Origin: Ruania halotolerans
GTDB lineage: Bacteria; Actinomycetota; Actinomycetes; Actinomycetales; Beutenbergiaceae
Assembly (NCBI RefSeq): GCF_021049285.1
Contig: NZ_CP088017.1
Coordinates: 2,119,380 to 2,183,379, forward strand
Length of the DNA: 64,000 nucleotides
Reading direction: 5' to 3'
Below are positions 55,652 through 64,000 of this stretch, piece by piece. Below the pieces are notes generated by a model. That model searched no databases. It saw only the letters and a list, made by a program, of their open reading frames with translations, and had not been told where the DNA came from. Within the stretch, counting starts at the first letter, position 1; every line of letters begins with the position of its first letter. Made by a program: the position numbers and the translations under genes.

Positions 55652-55678
55652 GCTGACCGGCCGCAGCCACTGAGCTGA
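55635..55678. repeat. Perfect 22-bp tandem duplication over the helicase stop codon
   Basis: Bases 55635-55656 are repeated exactly at 55657-55678. The first copy contains the last codons and the TGA (55649-55651) of the helicase gene; the second lies outside it. It looks like a recent duplication, with no divergence between copies. Confidence 0.85.
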
Positions 55679-55712
55679 ACCACTGCGTCGAACAACTCAA
55701 AGCACCACGAAG

Positions 55713-55744
55713 CGGCGGCGGTCCACACGAGTGGACCGCCGCCG
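55713..55744. terminator. Bidirectional terminator between the DEAD helicase and hisS
   Basis: Perfect 14-bp arms CGGCGGCGGTCCAC and GTGGACCGCCGCCG with a 4-base ACGA loop, followed by TCGTT on the plus strand. It lies between two convergent genes (helicase stop 55651, hisS stop 55759), so it probably ends both transcripts. Confidence 0.9.
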
Positions 55745-55758
55745 TCGTTGGTTCAGTC

Positions 55759-57105
55759 CTACGGTGTGGCCGCCGTCACCCGCGGCCATAGGTCCTCCGC
55801 CGGCGGAGCCCACACGGCTGGCTCAGCCGTGACCTGTTCGCCCGAGCGGATGTCCTTCACCTGGTGCTCCCCCACGCCCGGGAACCACACATACGGAATC
55901 TGGCGCCGGTCCGCGAACTTGATCTGCTTGCCGTACTTCGCCGCCGAGGGGGCAACGTCGGCCGGGATGCCCCGCGCGCGCAGTGTGGCCGCTACCGCGT
56001 CACTGGCATCGCGTGACTCCTCATCCGTGACTGCCACCAGCACTGCGGTGGGGACCGGGCGGCTGGCGCGCGCCAGGCCGGCGCCGAGGATGCGCGAGAG
56101 CAGGCGGGTAACGCCGATCGACATCCCCACACCGGGGTAGCTGGTGCGGCCATCGGAGGCGAGTGAGTCATATCGTCCGCCGGAGCAGATCGACCCCAGC
56201 TGTTCGTGCCCGACCAGGGTCGTCTCGTAGACGCTGCCTGTGTAGTAGTCCAGGCCGCGCGCGATCTTCAGATCCGCCACCACCACACCTGGTGTGCGCC
56301 GGCCTGCGGCTTCCACGAGGCGGACCAACTCGTCGAGGCCCTCATCCAGGAGCGGTGTGCGCACACCCAGGGCCAGTACGCGGTCCGCGACGCTCGCGTC
56401 GGTGCCGGTGATGGCAGCCAGCTCGAGGCAGGCACGCGCTTGCTCGGCCGAGGCATCGTTCTGCTCGTGCAGGAGCTGGGCCACACGATCCGGACCGATC
56501 TTGTCGAGCTTGTCGATCGTGCGCAGTACACCGTCCACATCGGTGAGCCCGAGGCCTTCGTAGAAGCCCTGGGCGACCTTACGGTTGTTCACCTGGATCC
56601 GCACCGGCGGTACACCGAGCTCGCGCAGGCGCGTGAACGCGTCGGCGATGACCAGCGGTACCTCCACCTCGGCGTGGAACGGCAACGTCCCCTCACCGAC
56701 CACGTCGATATCGGCCTGGGTGAACTCCCGGAACCGTCCCTCCTGCGGCCGCTCCCCGCGCCAGACCGACTGGATCTGGTAGCGCTTGAACGGGAAGGCC
56801 AGCTGGCCGGCGTGTTCGAGGACGTAGCGCGCAAACGGAACGGTCAGGTCGAAGTGCAGACCGAGCGATTTGTCGCTGGGGTTCTCTCCCTCGTTCTCCG
56901 CGTGCAGACGACGCAGCACATACACCTCTTTCGAGGTCTCGCCCTTGCTGAGCAACTGCTCCAACGGCTCGACGGCCCGCGTACTGATCCCGGCGAACCC
57001 ATGCAGCTCGAAGGTGTGCTGGATGGAATCCAGGACTGCGCGCTCGACGGCGCGGCCCTCGGGAAGCCATTCGGGAAAACCGGACAGGGGTGAGATTCGA
57101 GCCAT
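55759..57105 (-). CDS. hisS: Histidyl-tRNA synthetase
   Basis: Charges tRNA(His). The 448-aa class II enzyme has motif 1 around GFPEWLPEGRAVER, motif 2 QIQSVWRGERPQEGRFREFTQ, histidine-binding ARGLDYYTGSVYE and GSICSGGRYDSLASDG. The C-terminal anticodon-binding domain begins at about 350 (TAVLVAVTDEESRDASDAVAATL). ATG 57105 (MARISPLSGFPEW) is the family start; ATG 57114 is 3 codons upstream. It is divergent from the cyclophilin gene across a 198-bp spacer. Confidence 0.96.
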   Translation of the reverse strand: MARISPLSGFPEWLPEGRAVERAVLDSIQHTFELHGFAGISTRAVEPLEQLLSKGETSKEVYVLRRLHAENEGENPSDKSLGLHFDLTVPFARYVLEHAGQLAFPFKRYQIQSVWRGERPQEGRFREFTQADIDVVGEGTLPFHAEVEVPLVIADAFTRLRELGVPPVRIQVNNRKVAQGFYEGLGLTDVDGVLRTIDKLDKIGPDRVAQLLHEQNDASAEQARACLELAAITGTDASVADRVLALGVRTPLLDEGLDELVRLVEAAGRRTPGVVVADLKIARGLDYYTGSVYETTLVGHEQLGSICSGGRYDSLASDGRTSYPGVGMSIGVTRLLSRILGAGLARASRPVPTAVLVAVTDEESRDASDAVAATLRARGIPADVAPSAAKYGKQIKFADRRQIPYVWFPGVGEHQVKDIRSGEQVTAEPAVWAPPAEDLWPRVTAATP

Positions 57106-57303
57106 ACTGCCCATCTTCCCATCGCCACCGGGTATGGCGGACTCGCCGAGAGTTGTGACCATCCCGTGACCGCGGGTGTTGCGTGCAGGGAATCGGCGTG
57201 TGGCAGGCTCAACTAGTATCGGCAAGGTTGTGCCCGCTGGGCGCGACACCGGCGGTGGACATGTGCCCGCCGCAGGTATCACGGCCACGAGGAGGAGTCC
57301 GGA

Positions 57304-58104
57304 TTGTCCCCGAGCAAGCGGGAGAAGGAATACGCACGCCGTCGGTACGCCAAGCGTGCGGCCCGCCAGGAGCAGGCCGCGAAGGTGGCTCGGGAGCGAC
57401 GGATCGTCGGCGCCGTGGTGGTAGCAGTGCTGGCTGCGGTGGTCGTGCTGTTGATCGTGTTGAATCCCCGCGGTGATACCGATCCGGAGGCAACGCCTCC
57501 GGCCGAGTCGGAGACGACGGCCACGGCGGAACCGACCGGTGACGAGCTCGAGCCCCTGCCCACCACCCAGCCGCAGACCTACGACACACCTCCTCCGGCC
57601 AGCGACTCCCTGGACACGAGTTGGGACGCCGTCATCCACACCAGCGCCGGCGACATCGCGGTGACCCTGAACGGTGCGGACGCCCCTGCGGCCGTCGCCT
57701 CGTTCCTGATGCTCGCGGGCGACGGCTACTTCGACGGCACCGGGTGCCACCGACTGCTGCCGGACTCACTGCTGCAATGCGGAGATCCCACGGCCACCGG
57801 AACGGGCGGTCCTGGCTACTCCTTCGGTCCGGTCGAGAACGCTCCCGAGGACGACATCTATCCCGCCGGCACCCTGGCGATGGCGCGTCAGGGCAATGAC
57901 GGCGAGTCGATGGGCTCGCAGTTCTTCCTCGTCTTCGCCGACGTACCACTGCCCAGCGACTCCGCCGGCGGATACACCGTGTTCGGTGAGGTCACCGAGG
58001 GACTTGACATCCTCGAGCAGATCGGTGCCGCCGGGACCGTGGACGGCGGTCCGGACGGCCGACCAGCCCAGAACGTGATCATCGAGAGTGTGGACATCCA
58101 GTGA
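57304..58104 (+). CDS. Membrane-anchored cyclophilin-type peptidyl-prolyl isomerase
   Basis: A 266-aa protein. A basic N-terminus precedes one TM helix (about 34-53). A Pro/Thr/Glu-rich stalk (about 56-100) and an extracellular cyclophilin domain (about 105-266) follow. AVIHTSAGDIAVTL, GCHRLLPDSLLQCGDP, SMGSQFFLVF and YTVFGEVTEGLDILEQI align with the cyclophilin fold; the active-site Arg is in CHRL. Several aromatic positions differ from CypA, so activity may be low. The TTG start at 57304 is set by GAGGAG (57291-57296). It overlaps the DUF349 gene by 4 bp. Confidence 0.87.
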   Translation: MSPSKREKEYARRRYAKRAARQEQAAKVARERRIVGAVVVAVLAAVVVLLIVLNPRGDTDPEATPPAESETTATAEPTGDELEPLPTTQPQTYDTPPPASDSLDTSWDAVIHTSAGDIAVTLNGADAPAAVASFLMLAGDGYFDGTGCHRLLPDSLLQCGDPTATGTGGPGYSFGPVENAPEDDIYPAGTLAMARQGNDGESMGSQFFLVFADVPLPSDSAGGYTVFGEVTEGLDILEQIGAAGTVDGGPDGRPAQNVIIESVDIQ

Positions 58105-59918
58105 CCGAGCAGCAGCCCCAGCCCGACCACGACGAGGCGAGCGAGACCGTGAGTAGCGAGCAGCAGCCCCAGGTGCCGACCGAGGCGAACGGGCAGGAAT
58201 CACCCAACCAGGCCACAGCAGCGGAACCCGCGACGGCCCCCGAGGTGACGGCCACGGCTGAACCAGAGGGCGTCACCGATCCGGTGTCTGCTGCCGAGGC
58301 CGACGCCGCAGCCTCGGTTGAGGACGCCGCATCAACGGCAGACGAATCGGCCTCGGATGCGGTGCAGCAGCCGGCTGAGACTGAGGAACCCATGCCTGGC
58401 GTGGCGGAACCAACACCCGACGCGGCGCAACCAGCATCAGGCGCTGAGGAGCCAGCACCCAGCACGGAGGCGCCCCCGGCAACGCCGACTCCGGCCCAGG
58501 TGCCGAAGCCCTCAGCTATTCCGACGCCGGCGGCCATCGCGCCGAGGACGCGCCCCCGGGCCGCCGGGGCGACGCCGCCGAGTCCCGTCGCGTCACCGGC
58601 ACCCGAGCCCGGCGCCGTACCCACCTCCCCAGTGACCGACCCGGGGGCACCGCCGATGGATCCAGCGGAGGTGGCGGCCGCCAGCACATTCGGTCGAGTC
58701 GCCGATGACGGGACGGTGTATGTCCGCGAAGCTGGCGAGGAGCGCGTCGTCGGACAGTTCCCGGACGTCACCGAAGCCGAGGCGCTCTCCCTCTACATCC
58801 GCCGCTACCTTGATCTCAAGGCGCAGGTGGACCTGTTCGAGGCGCGGATCGCACAGCTGACGATCAAAGACCTGGACAGTACGCAGCACAGCCTGGCCGA
58901 GGCCCTCGAGGCACCGGCAGCGGTAGGCGACCTGGACGGCCTGCGCTCACGCTTCGATGAGCTCAAGGCGTTGGCGACCGAACGCCGTCGGCAGATCAAC
59001 GCTGAACGCGAGCAGGCACGTGCGCAGGCGCTCGCCGAGCGCACCACCCTGGTGGAGCAGGCGGAGGAGATTGCCGCCATGGATCCAGCACGGGTGCAGT
59101 GGAAGGCCCAGGGGCAGACGCTGCGCGATCTGCTCGATTCCTGGAAGGCCGCACAGAAGGCCGGGCCGAGGATCGACCGCGCCAGCGAAGATGCGCTCTG
59201 GAAGCGGTTTGCCGCTGCGCGTTCGACCTTTGACAAGAACCGGCGCCAGTTCTTCGCGGAGCTGGACAAGACCCACGCTGAGGTGAAGCAGGTCAAGGAG
59301 CGGCTCATCGAGAAGGCCGAGGCGCTCTCGAACTCCACCGAGTGGGGGCCCACCACGCTCGCCTACCGGGACCTGATGGCCGAGTGGAAGGCATCCGGGC
59401 GGGCGGCCCGCAAGGAGGACGACGCCCTGTGGGCGCGGTTCCGTGCAGCCCAGGATGTCTTCTTCGAAGCACGCAACGCCACGAACGCCCAGATCGACGC
59501 GGAGTACAGCGAGAACCTGACGGTCAAGCTCGCCATTCTCGACGAGGCCGAGGCGCTCCTACCCGTGGGTGATCTCCGGGAAGCGAAGGCCAAGCTCCGG
59601 GATATCCAGGACCGTTGGGAAGCAGCCGGCAAGGTACCGCGGGGTGACGTGCAGCGGATCGAAGGTCGCATGCGCACGGTAGAAGAGGCGATCCGCGATG
59701 CGGACCAGAACGAGTGGCGCAGGAAGAACCCGCGCGTGCGCGCTCGCGCTGAAGGCGCTGCCGCGCAGTTGGAGGACGCGATCGCCGGCCTCGAACAAGA
59801 TCTCGAGAAGGCGCAGGCATCGGGTGACGAACGTGCCATCGCCTCAGCCACTGAGGCCTTGGAGGCACGTCGGGCGTGGCTCGAGCAGGTGCTGCGCGCC
59901 GCTGACGACAGCCGCTGA
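58101..59918 (+). CDS. DUF349 domain protein with long disordered N-terminus
   Basis: A 605-aa protein. Residues 1-190 are very rich in Pro, Ala, Glu and Thr and look unstructured. From about 205 on it is helical with several DUF349 repeats: WKAQGQTLRDLLDSWKAAQKAGPRIDRASEDALWKRFAAARSTF is one (positions about 335-380). Later repeats contain YRDLMAEWKASGRAARKEDDALWARFRAAQDVFF. The C-terminus is coiled-coil-like. GTG 58101 overlaps the cyclophilin stop. Its function is unknown; members often neighbour relA/hisS in actinobacteria. Confidence 0.88.
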   Translation: MTEQQPQPDHDEASETVSSEQQPQVPTEANGQESPNQATAAEPATAPEVTATAEPEGVTDPVSAAEADAAASVEDAASTADESASDAVQQPAETEEPMPGVAEPTPDAAQPASGAEEPAPSTEAPPATPTPAQVPKPSAIPTPAAIAPRTRPRAAGATPPSPVASPAPEPGAVPTSPVTDPGAPPMDPAEVAAASTFGRVADDGTVYVREAGEERVVGQFPDVTEAEALSLYIRRYLDLKAQVDLFEARIAQLTIKDLDSTQHSLAEALEAPAAVGDLDGLRSRFDELKALATERRRQINAEREQARAQALAERTTLVEQAEEIAAMDPARVQWKAQGQTLRDLLDSWKAAQKAGPRIDRASEDALWKRFAAARSTFDKNRRQFFAELDKTHAEVKQVKERLIEKAEALSNSTEWGPTTLAYRDLMAEWKASGRAARKEDDALWARFRAAQDVFFEARNATNAQIDAEYSENLTVKLAILDEAEALLPVGDLREAKAKLRDIQDRWEAAGKVPRGDVQRIEGRMRTVEEAIRDADQNEWRRKNPRVRARAEGAAAQLEDAIAGLEQDLEKAQASGDERAIASATEALEARRAWLEQVLRAADDSR

Positions 59919-59950
59919 ACCCGCCGCCACACCGTGAGGCGGTGCGCACG

Positions 59951-60014
59951 GGTCAGTGCTCGAGCCGGTCAGTGCTCGAGCCGGTCAGTGTTCGAGACGG
60001 TCAGTGATCGAGGC
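59951..60014. repeat. 16-bp tandem repeat (4 units) crossing the end of relA
   Basis: Units GGTCAGTGCTCGAGCC at 59951-59966 and 59967-59982 are identical; 59983-59998 and 59999-60014 differ at two to three bases. The last unit contains the final codons and stop (60001-60003) of the (p)ppGpp enzyme; the other three lie in the spacer before the convergent DUF349 gene. Each intact unit contains the palindrome GCTCGAGC. Confidence 0.9.
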
Positions 60015-62310
60015 CGGCGGGCTTGTCCGAACGCGATCCGGTGGTCCGGAAGACATCGAACACGCCATCGATATTGCGCACGGCACGCAGCACGTGGCCC
60101 AGGTGAGATGGTTCGGCCATCTCGAACACGAACTTCGAGATGGCCACCCGATCGCGTGAGGTGGCGACATTGGCGGACAGGATGTTCACGTGGTTCTCCG
60201 AGAGCACCTTCGTGACGTCGGAGAGCAGCCCGTTGCGGTCGAGAGCTTCCACCTGGATCTGTACGAGGAACACACTCTGCACGCCGGGTGCCCACTCGAC
60301 GTCGATGATCCGCTCCGGCTCACGGCGCAGCGCCTCCACATTGGAGCAGTCCGCCAGGTGCACCGAGATCCCCGCGCCCCGGGTGACGAAGCCGACGATC
60401 GGATCGCCCGGCACGGGAGTGCAGCACTTCGCCAGCTTGGTCCACATGTCGCCGGCATCCATACCCCGCACGACGATGCCCGGGTCCCCCACTCTTGTCC
60501 TGCGCGTGGTGCCCGGGCGAGTGACCTCGGCCAGATCCTCGTCGTGGCCTTCTTCACCACCGAGCGAGGCAACCAGCTTCTTGACGACGGTGGCAGCTGA
60601 GATGTGCCCCTCACCGACGGCGGCATACAGCGCGGTGACATCCGCATAGTGCAGTTCATCGGCCACGGCGACGAAGGTGTTGTGGCTCAGCAGACGTTGC
60701 ATCGGCAGGTTCTGCTTGCGCATCGCCTTGGCCATCAACGTCTTCCCGGTATCGACCGCCTCCTCGCGACGTTCCTTGCTGAACCAGGAGCGGATCTTGT
60801 TCCGGGCCCTGGGACTGTTCACGAACCCGAGCCAGTCCTGACTCGGCCCGGCCCCTTCGGCACGGGAGGTGAACACTTCCACGGTGTCACCGTTGTCGAG
60901 TGTGGACTCCAGCGGAACGAGGCGGCCGTTCACCCGGGCGCCGACGGTGCGGTGCCCGACCTCGGTGTGCACCGCGTAGGCGAAGTCCACCGGCGTCGAA
61001 CCCGCGGGCAATGACAGGACGTCCCCCTTCGGGGTGAACACGTACACCTCCGCCCCGGACATCTCGAACCGCAAGGAGTCCAGGAACTCCCCCGGATCCG
61101 CCGTCTCCCGCTGCCAGTCGACCAACTGACGCAGCCAGGGCATATCGTCGGTCTCCGCGTTCGACCGAACGCGCGCGCTCTCCTTGTACTTCCAGTGCGC
61201 GGCCACCCCGTACTCGGCCCGGCGGTGCATGTCGTGGCTGCGGATCTGGATCTCCACAGGCTTCCCCGTGGGCCCGATCACGGTGGTGTGCAAGGACTGG
61301 TACATGTTGAACTTCGGCATGGCGATGTAGTCCTTGAACCGGCCAGGGACCGGGTTCCACCGCGCATGCAGCGCACCAAGCGCGGCGTAGCAGTCGCGCA
61401 CCGAATCCACCAGAACCCGCACGCCCACGAGATCGTAGATGTCGGCGAAGTCGCGGCCGCGCACAATCATCTTCTGGTAGATGGAGTAGTAATGCTTGGG
61501 TCGGCCCGTCACCGTGGCCTTGATCTTCGCGGCGCGTAAATCCTCGATCACCTGGGTGCGCACCACGGAGAGGAACTCCTCACGCGCGGGAGCACGCTCA
61601 GTCACCAGGTGCACGATCTCCTGATAGACCTTCGGGTAGAGCGTGGCGAAGGACAAGTCCTCGAGTTCCCATTTGATGGTGTTCATCCCCAGGCGGTGCG
61701 CCAATGGGGCGTAGATCTCGAGTGTCTCGCGGGCTTTGCGTTGCGCTGATCCCGGTGCGACGTAGCGCCACGTACGCGCGTTGTGCAGCCGGTCGGCCAG
61801 TTTGATCACCAGCACGCGGATGTCCCGGGCCATGGCGATCACCATCTTGCGGACGGTCTCGGCCTGTGCGGCCTCGCCATAGATGACGTTGTCCAGCTTG
61901 GTGACGCCGTCCACCAGCAGGGCGATCTCCTCGCCGAAGTCACGGCGCAGATCATCCAGCGAGTACTCGGTGTCCTCCACCGTGTCGTGCAAGAGGGCGG
62001 CCGCGAGTGTCGGTGGCGTCATGCCCAGCTCGGCCAGGATGGTTGCCACGGCCACCGGGTGGGTGATGTACGGGTCGCCGCTCTTGCGCATCTGCCCGGT
62101 ATGCGCGCGTTCGGCCACCCGGTAGGCACGCTCGATCAGCGAGAGATCGCCCTTCGGGTGGTTACTGCGGACCACCTGGATGAGCGGGTCGATCGCGGCC
62201 GGCGGCGTCGCCGCCCGGCCGCCGAAGCGGACCAGGCGGGATCGCATGCGCGCCGGAGGCGTGACCTGGTCAGCGCCCGCCCCGCGCTCGGCTGCGAGAT
62301 CCTCACTCAT
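60001..62310 (-). CDS. relA: Bifunctional (p)ppGpp synthetase/hydrolase RelA/SpoT (Rsh)
   Basis: Controls the stringent response by making and degrading (p)ppGpp. The 769-aa protein has an N-terminal HD hydrolase domain ([12 protein letters not shown], His108-Asp109) and a synthetase domain. [20 protein letters not shown] carries the RxKD motif (324-327) of bifunctional enzymes. A TGS domain (about 415-480) and a C-terminal ACT domain (about 690-769) follow. ATG 62310 ([10 protein letters not shown]) is chosen; the open frame reaches 62403. The 3' end lies inside the 16-bp tandem array. Neighbours secF-apt-relA are in the conserved order. Confidence 0.97.
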   Translation of the reverse strand: MSEDLAAERGAGADQVTPPARMRSRLVRFGGRAATPPAAIDPLIQVVRSNHPKGDLSLIERAYRVAERAHTGQMRKSGDPYITHPVAVATILAELGMTPPTLAAALLHDTVEDTEYSLDDLRRDFGEEIALLVDGVTKLDNVIYGEAAQAETVRKMVIAMARDIRVLVIKLADRLHNARTWRYVAPGSAQRKARETLEIYAPLAHRLGMNTIKWELEDLSFATLYPKVYQEIVHLVTERAPAREEFLSVVRTQVIEDLRAAKIKATVTGRPKHYYSIYQKMIVRGRDFADIYDLVGVRVLVDSVRDCYAALGALHARWNPVPGRFKDYIAMPKFNMYQSLHTTVIGPTGKPVEIQIRSHDMHRRAEYGVAAHWKYKESARVRSNAETDDMPWLRQLVDWQRETADPGEFLDSLRFEMSGAEVYVFTPKGDVLSLPAGSTPVDFAYAVHTEVGHRTVGARVNGRLVPLESTLDNGDTVEVFTSRAEGAGPSQDWLGFVNSPRARNKIRSWFSKERREEAVDTGKTLMAKAMRKQNLPMQRLLSHNTFVAVADELHYADVTALYAAVGEGHISAATVVKKLVASLGGEEGHDEDLAEVTRPGTTRRTRVGDPGIVVRGMDAGDMWTKLAKCCTPVPGDPIVGFVTRGAGISVHLADCSNVEALRREPERIIDVEWAPGVQSVFLVQIQVEALDRNGLLSDVTKVLSENHVNILSANVATSRDRVAISKFVFEMAEPSHLGHVLRAVRNIDGVFDVFRTTGSRSDKPAGLDH

Positions 62311-62419
62311 ACTGTGCCGTCCTGGTCTGAGCACTGCGGTGCCTCGCTTCGGTACACCTCGTACCTCGGCGTCCCTTCGCGGGGGCTCCTCATGCTCATC
62401 CAAATATCCTACGCGCCGA

Positions 62420-62438
62420 CGGCGGCCATCAGCCGCCG
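62420..62438 (-). terminator. Short hairpin after apt
   Basis: CGGCGGC (62420-62426) and GCCGCCG (62432-62438) pair with a 5-base loop directly behind the apt stop at 62440. It is compact and GC-rich, with AT-rich bases beyond, and probably terminates or attenuates transcription before relA. Confidence 0.55.
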
Positions 62439-62439
62439 C

Positions 62440-62982
62440 TCAGTAGGTCACCAGAGGATGCACGACCCGGCCAGGCAGCTGCTCTCGACCGTGTAGCGCG
62501 ACAAGCTCGATCAGGAAACCGAGACCAGTCACGGTGGCCCCGGCTCGTTCCAGCAGTCCACAGGTAGCTGCGGCCGTCCCGCCCGTGGCCAGCACGTCAT
62601 CGAGCACGGCAACACGCGCCCCGGGCCGCACGGCACCTTCGGACAGTTCGATGCTGGCGCTCGCGTACTCGAGCTCGTAGTCAGCGCGCAACACCGGAGG
62701 CGGAAGCTTCCCGGCCTTACGCACGGCCACCAACGAACATCCAAGCACCGCCGCCAACGGCGCCGCGAGCAAGAACCCGCGCGCCTCCACCCCGGCCACC
62801 GTGTCCACTTCGCCGCCGAACGTATCGGCGAGGTGACCGATCACCGCAGAGAACGCCGTACCATCGGCGAGTAACGGAGTGATATCGCGGAATACGATGC
62901 CTGCCTCGGGATAATCGGGCACCGATCGAACCCGCGCCCTGACCAACTCTTCCAGCCCGGGGGGCACGGGTAGAGGACTCAT
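62440..62982 (-). CDS. apt: Adenine phosphoribosyltransferase
   Basis: Salvages adenine to AMP. The 180-aa protein has FRDITPLLADGTAFSAVI, AGVEARGFLLAAPLA and the PRPP-binding VAVLDDVLATGGTAAATCGLL. YELEYASASIEL is the flexible loop. ATG 62982 is the family start. It lies between secF and relA, an arrangement conserved in Gram-positives and actinobacteria. Confidence 0.96.
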   Translation of the reverse strand: MSPLPVPPGLEELVRARVRSVPDYPEAGIVFRDITPLLADGTAFSAVIGHLADTFGGEVDTVAGVEARGFLLAAPLAAVLGCSLVAVRKAGKLPPPVLRADYELEYASASIELSEGAVRPGARVAVLDDVLATGGTAAATCGLLERAGATVTGLGFLIELVALHGREQLPGRVVHPLVTY

Positions 62983-63046
62983 GGTGGCGGCCTCCGGTCC
63001 ACACCGGGCCACGTGCGCTGAGCAGGAACCCGTGCGGAACCGGACC

Positions 63047-64000
63047 TCACTTGCGCGGCCTTCCCCGCTTCCGGCGCGGTTGAGCCTCGTGACCCTGGTG
63101 GCCTCCGGCCACCAGGCCGCCCGTACCGGCGAGCACTGGCTCGTCCTCGCCGCGTGCATGCGCCTCCTCGAGGGCAGCCTCGCGCCGTGCAAAGACCGTC
63201 TGCGTGTGCTCGGCGATCGGGGGACGGCGTGATTCCAGGAACGCGTGCAACGGGGTCGCGATGAAGATCGACGACGCCGTCGAGGCAATCATGCCGATGA
63301 ACAGTGCAAGTGCGATATCGCGCAGGGTTCCGGCACCCAGGAGGAACGCGCCGATGAAAAGGATGGCAGCGACCGGCAGCACGCCCACCACCGACGTATT
63401 GATCGAACGCACCAGCGTCTGATTCACCGCGAGATTGGCGCCCTCGCTGTACGTGTAGCGGGTCTGCTCGCCCAGCTCCGCGGTGTTCTCACGCACCTTG
63501 TCGAAGACCACCACCGTGTCGTACAGCGAGTACCCAAGGATCGTGAGGAAACCGATCACTGTGGCCGGTGTGACCTCGAAGCCGATGGCGGCGTAGATCC
63601 CGACCGTGAGCACCACATCGTGCAGGAGGGCCACGAGTGCCGCCACTGCCATGGTCCACCTGCGGAAGTACAGCGCCATCACCGCGCTGACCAGGATCAG
63701 GAAGATCACCAGCGCCTGCAAGGCTTTGGTGGTCACGTCCTGCCCCCATGCGGGGCCCACGAAGGAGGATGTCACGTCCTCGGGGGCCACGTCATAGGCC
63801 TGCGCGAGTAACCCGGCCAGTTCCGTGGTCTCGGTGTCGGTGAGTTCCTCTGTCTGCACTCGGACGCTGTCGCCGCCGACGATGCTCACGCGGGCTACCT
63901 GATCGGCGTCAACTCCGGTGAGGACCTCGTGGGCGATGTCCTCCTCAGGTGTGGACGTGCCAGAGACGGTGAACTCCGAACCGCCGCTGAACTCAATACC
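63047..64000 (-). CDS. secF: Protein translocase subunit SecF (partial, 5' end outside window)
   Basis: Integral membrane partner of SecD that assists Sec-dependent export. About 317 residues are visible. Near the edge lies GIEFSGGSEFTV, the SecF D/E-F-x-G-G signature of the first periplasmic domain. The TM block follows, with VIGFLTILGYSLYDTVVVFDKVREN and NTSVVGVLPVAAILF, then a basic cytoplasmic tail ending in GRPRK. The start codon is past base 64000. It lies 64 bp upstream of apt. Confidence 0.95.
   Translation of the reverse strand, partial: GIEFSGGSEFTVSGTSTPEEDIAHEVLTGVDADQVARVSIVGGDSVRVQTEELTDTETTELAGLLAQAYDVAPEDVTSSFVGPAWGQDVTTKALQALVIFLILVSAVMALYFRRWTMAVAALVALLHDVVLTVGIYAAIGFEVTPATVIGFLTILGYSLYDTVVVFDKVRENTAELGEQTRYTYSEGANLAVNQTLVRSINTSVVGVLPVAAILFIGAFLLGAGTLRDIALALFIGMIASTASSIFIATPLHAFLESRRPPIAEHTQTVFARREAALEEAHARGEDEPVLAGTGGLVAGGHQGHEAQPRRKRGRPRK

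Noticed and set aside
57214-57219. TAGTAT as -10 element of the cyclophilin gene
   Set aside because: The hexamer is plausible, but there is no matching -35 element or extended -10, so the claim is too weak to list.
1-64000. tRNA genes, CRISPR arrays, prophage or insertion-sequence genes
   Set aside because: No tRNA cloverleaf, no regularly spaced repeats with unique spacers, and no integrase, transposase or phage structural protein was recognised by eye. The tandem arrays present have no spacers.

Overview
This window is chromosomal DNA from a high-GC Gram-positive bacterium (Actinomycetota). The signs are very high GC, frequent GTG starts, an actinobacterial integration host factor (mihF) beside gmk-rpoZ-coaBC-metK, a PriA without helicase motifs, and a long chain of housekeeping genes in the order typical of Micrococcales and relatives. 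I cannot name the species. Nearly all genes lie on the minus strand. No rRNA, tRNA, CRISPR array or insertion sequence was found.

Layout, left to right. (1) 1-3183: rpe (cut by the window edge), rsmB and fmt. (2) 3184-12424: an accessory block splitting priA from fmt. It holds a phytanoyl-CoA-dioxygenase-type oxygenase with an AraC regulator, a small-molecule phosphotransferase, a DUF222/HNH endonuclease, a stand-alone maltokinase-cap-like protein, an XRE/MmyB regulator divergent from a 14-TM drug-type MFS pump, and a HAD hydrolase. (3) 12425-18549: priA, metK, coaBC, rpoZ, gmk, mihF. (4) 18621-27010: the pyrimidine operon pyrR-pyrB-pyrC-carA-carB-pyrF, with tightly overlapping genes and a recognisable PyrR-binding hairpin just before the pyrR ribosome binding site. 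(5) 27041-32241: efp and nusB interspersed with two probable inserts. One is a transporter plus S1P-lyase-like PLP enzyme pair; the other is a SatD-like/DUF3307-like pair driven by a compact, apparently leaderless promoter inside two inverted repeats. (6) 32241-38878: aroQ, aroB, aroK, aroC, a prepilin peptidase, aroE, mltG, ruvX. (7) 38865-45100: alaS, two small membrane or envelope proteins, rpsD, rarA. (8) 45153-64000: an MMPL transporter, a GNAT acetyltransferase, aspS, a dynamin-like GTPase pair, a DEAD-box RNA helicase, hisS, a membrane-anchored cyclophilin, a DUF349 protein, the bifunctional (p)ppGpp enzyme, apt and secF (cut by the window edge).

The core genes cover de novo pyrimidine synthesis, the shikimate pathway, translation (four tRNA-charging or initiator-tRNA enzymes, EF-P, S4, RsmB), envelope growth (MltG), recombination and repair (RuvX, RarA, PriA) and the stringent response. 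Many neighbours overlap by 1-4 bases (ATGA, GTGA or TGATG), so translational coupling is widespread.

The most interesting items are the SatD/DUF3307-like cassette with its operator-embedded promoter, the PyrR leader hairpin with a compensatory base-pair change, the PLP enzyme/transporter pair, the dynamin-like GTPase pair, and short tandem duplications at or near the 3' ends of several core genes (relA, the DEAD helicase, aspS).
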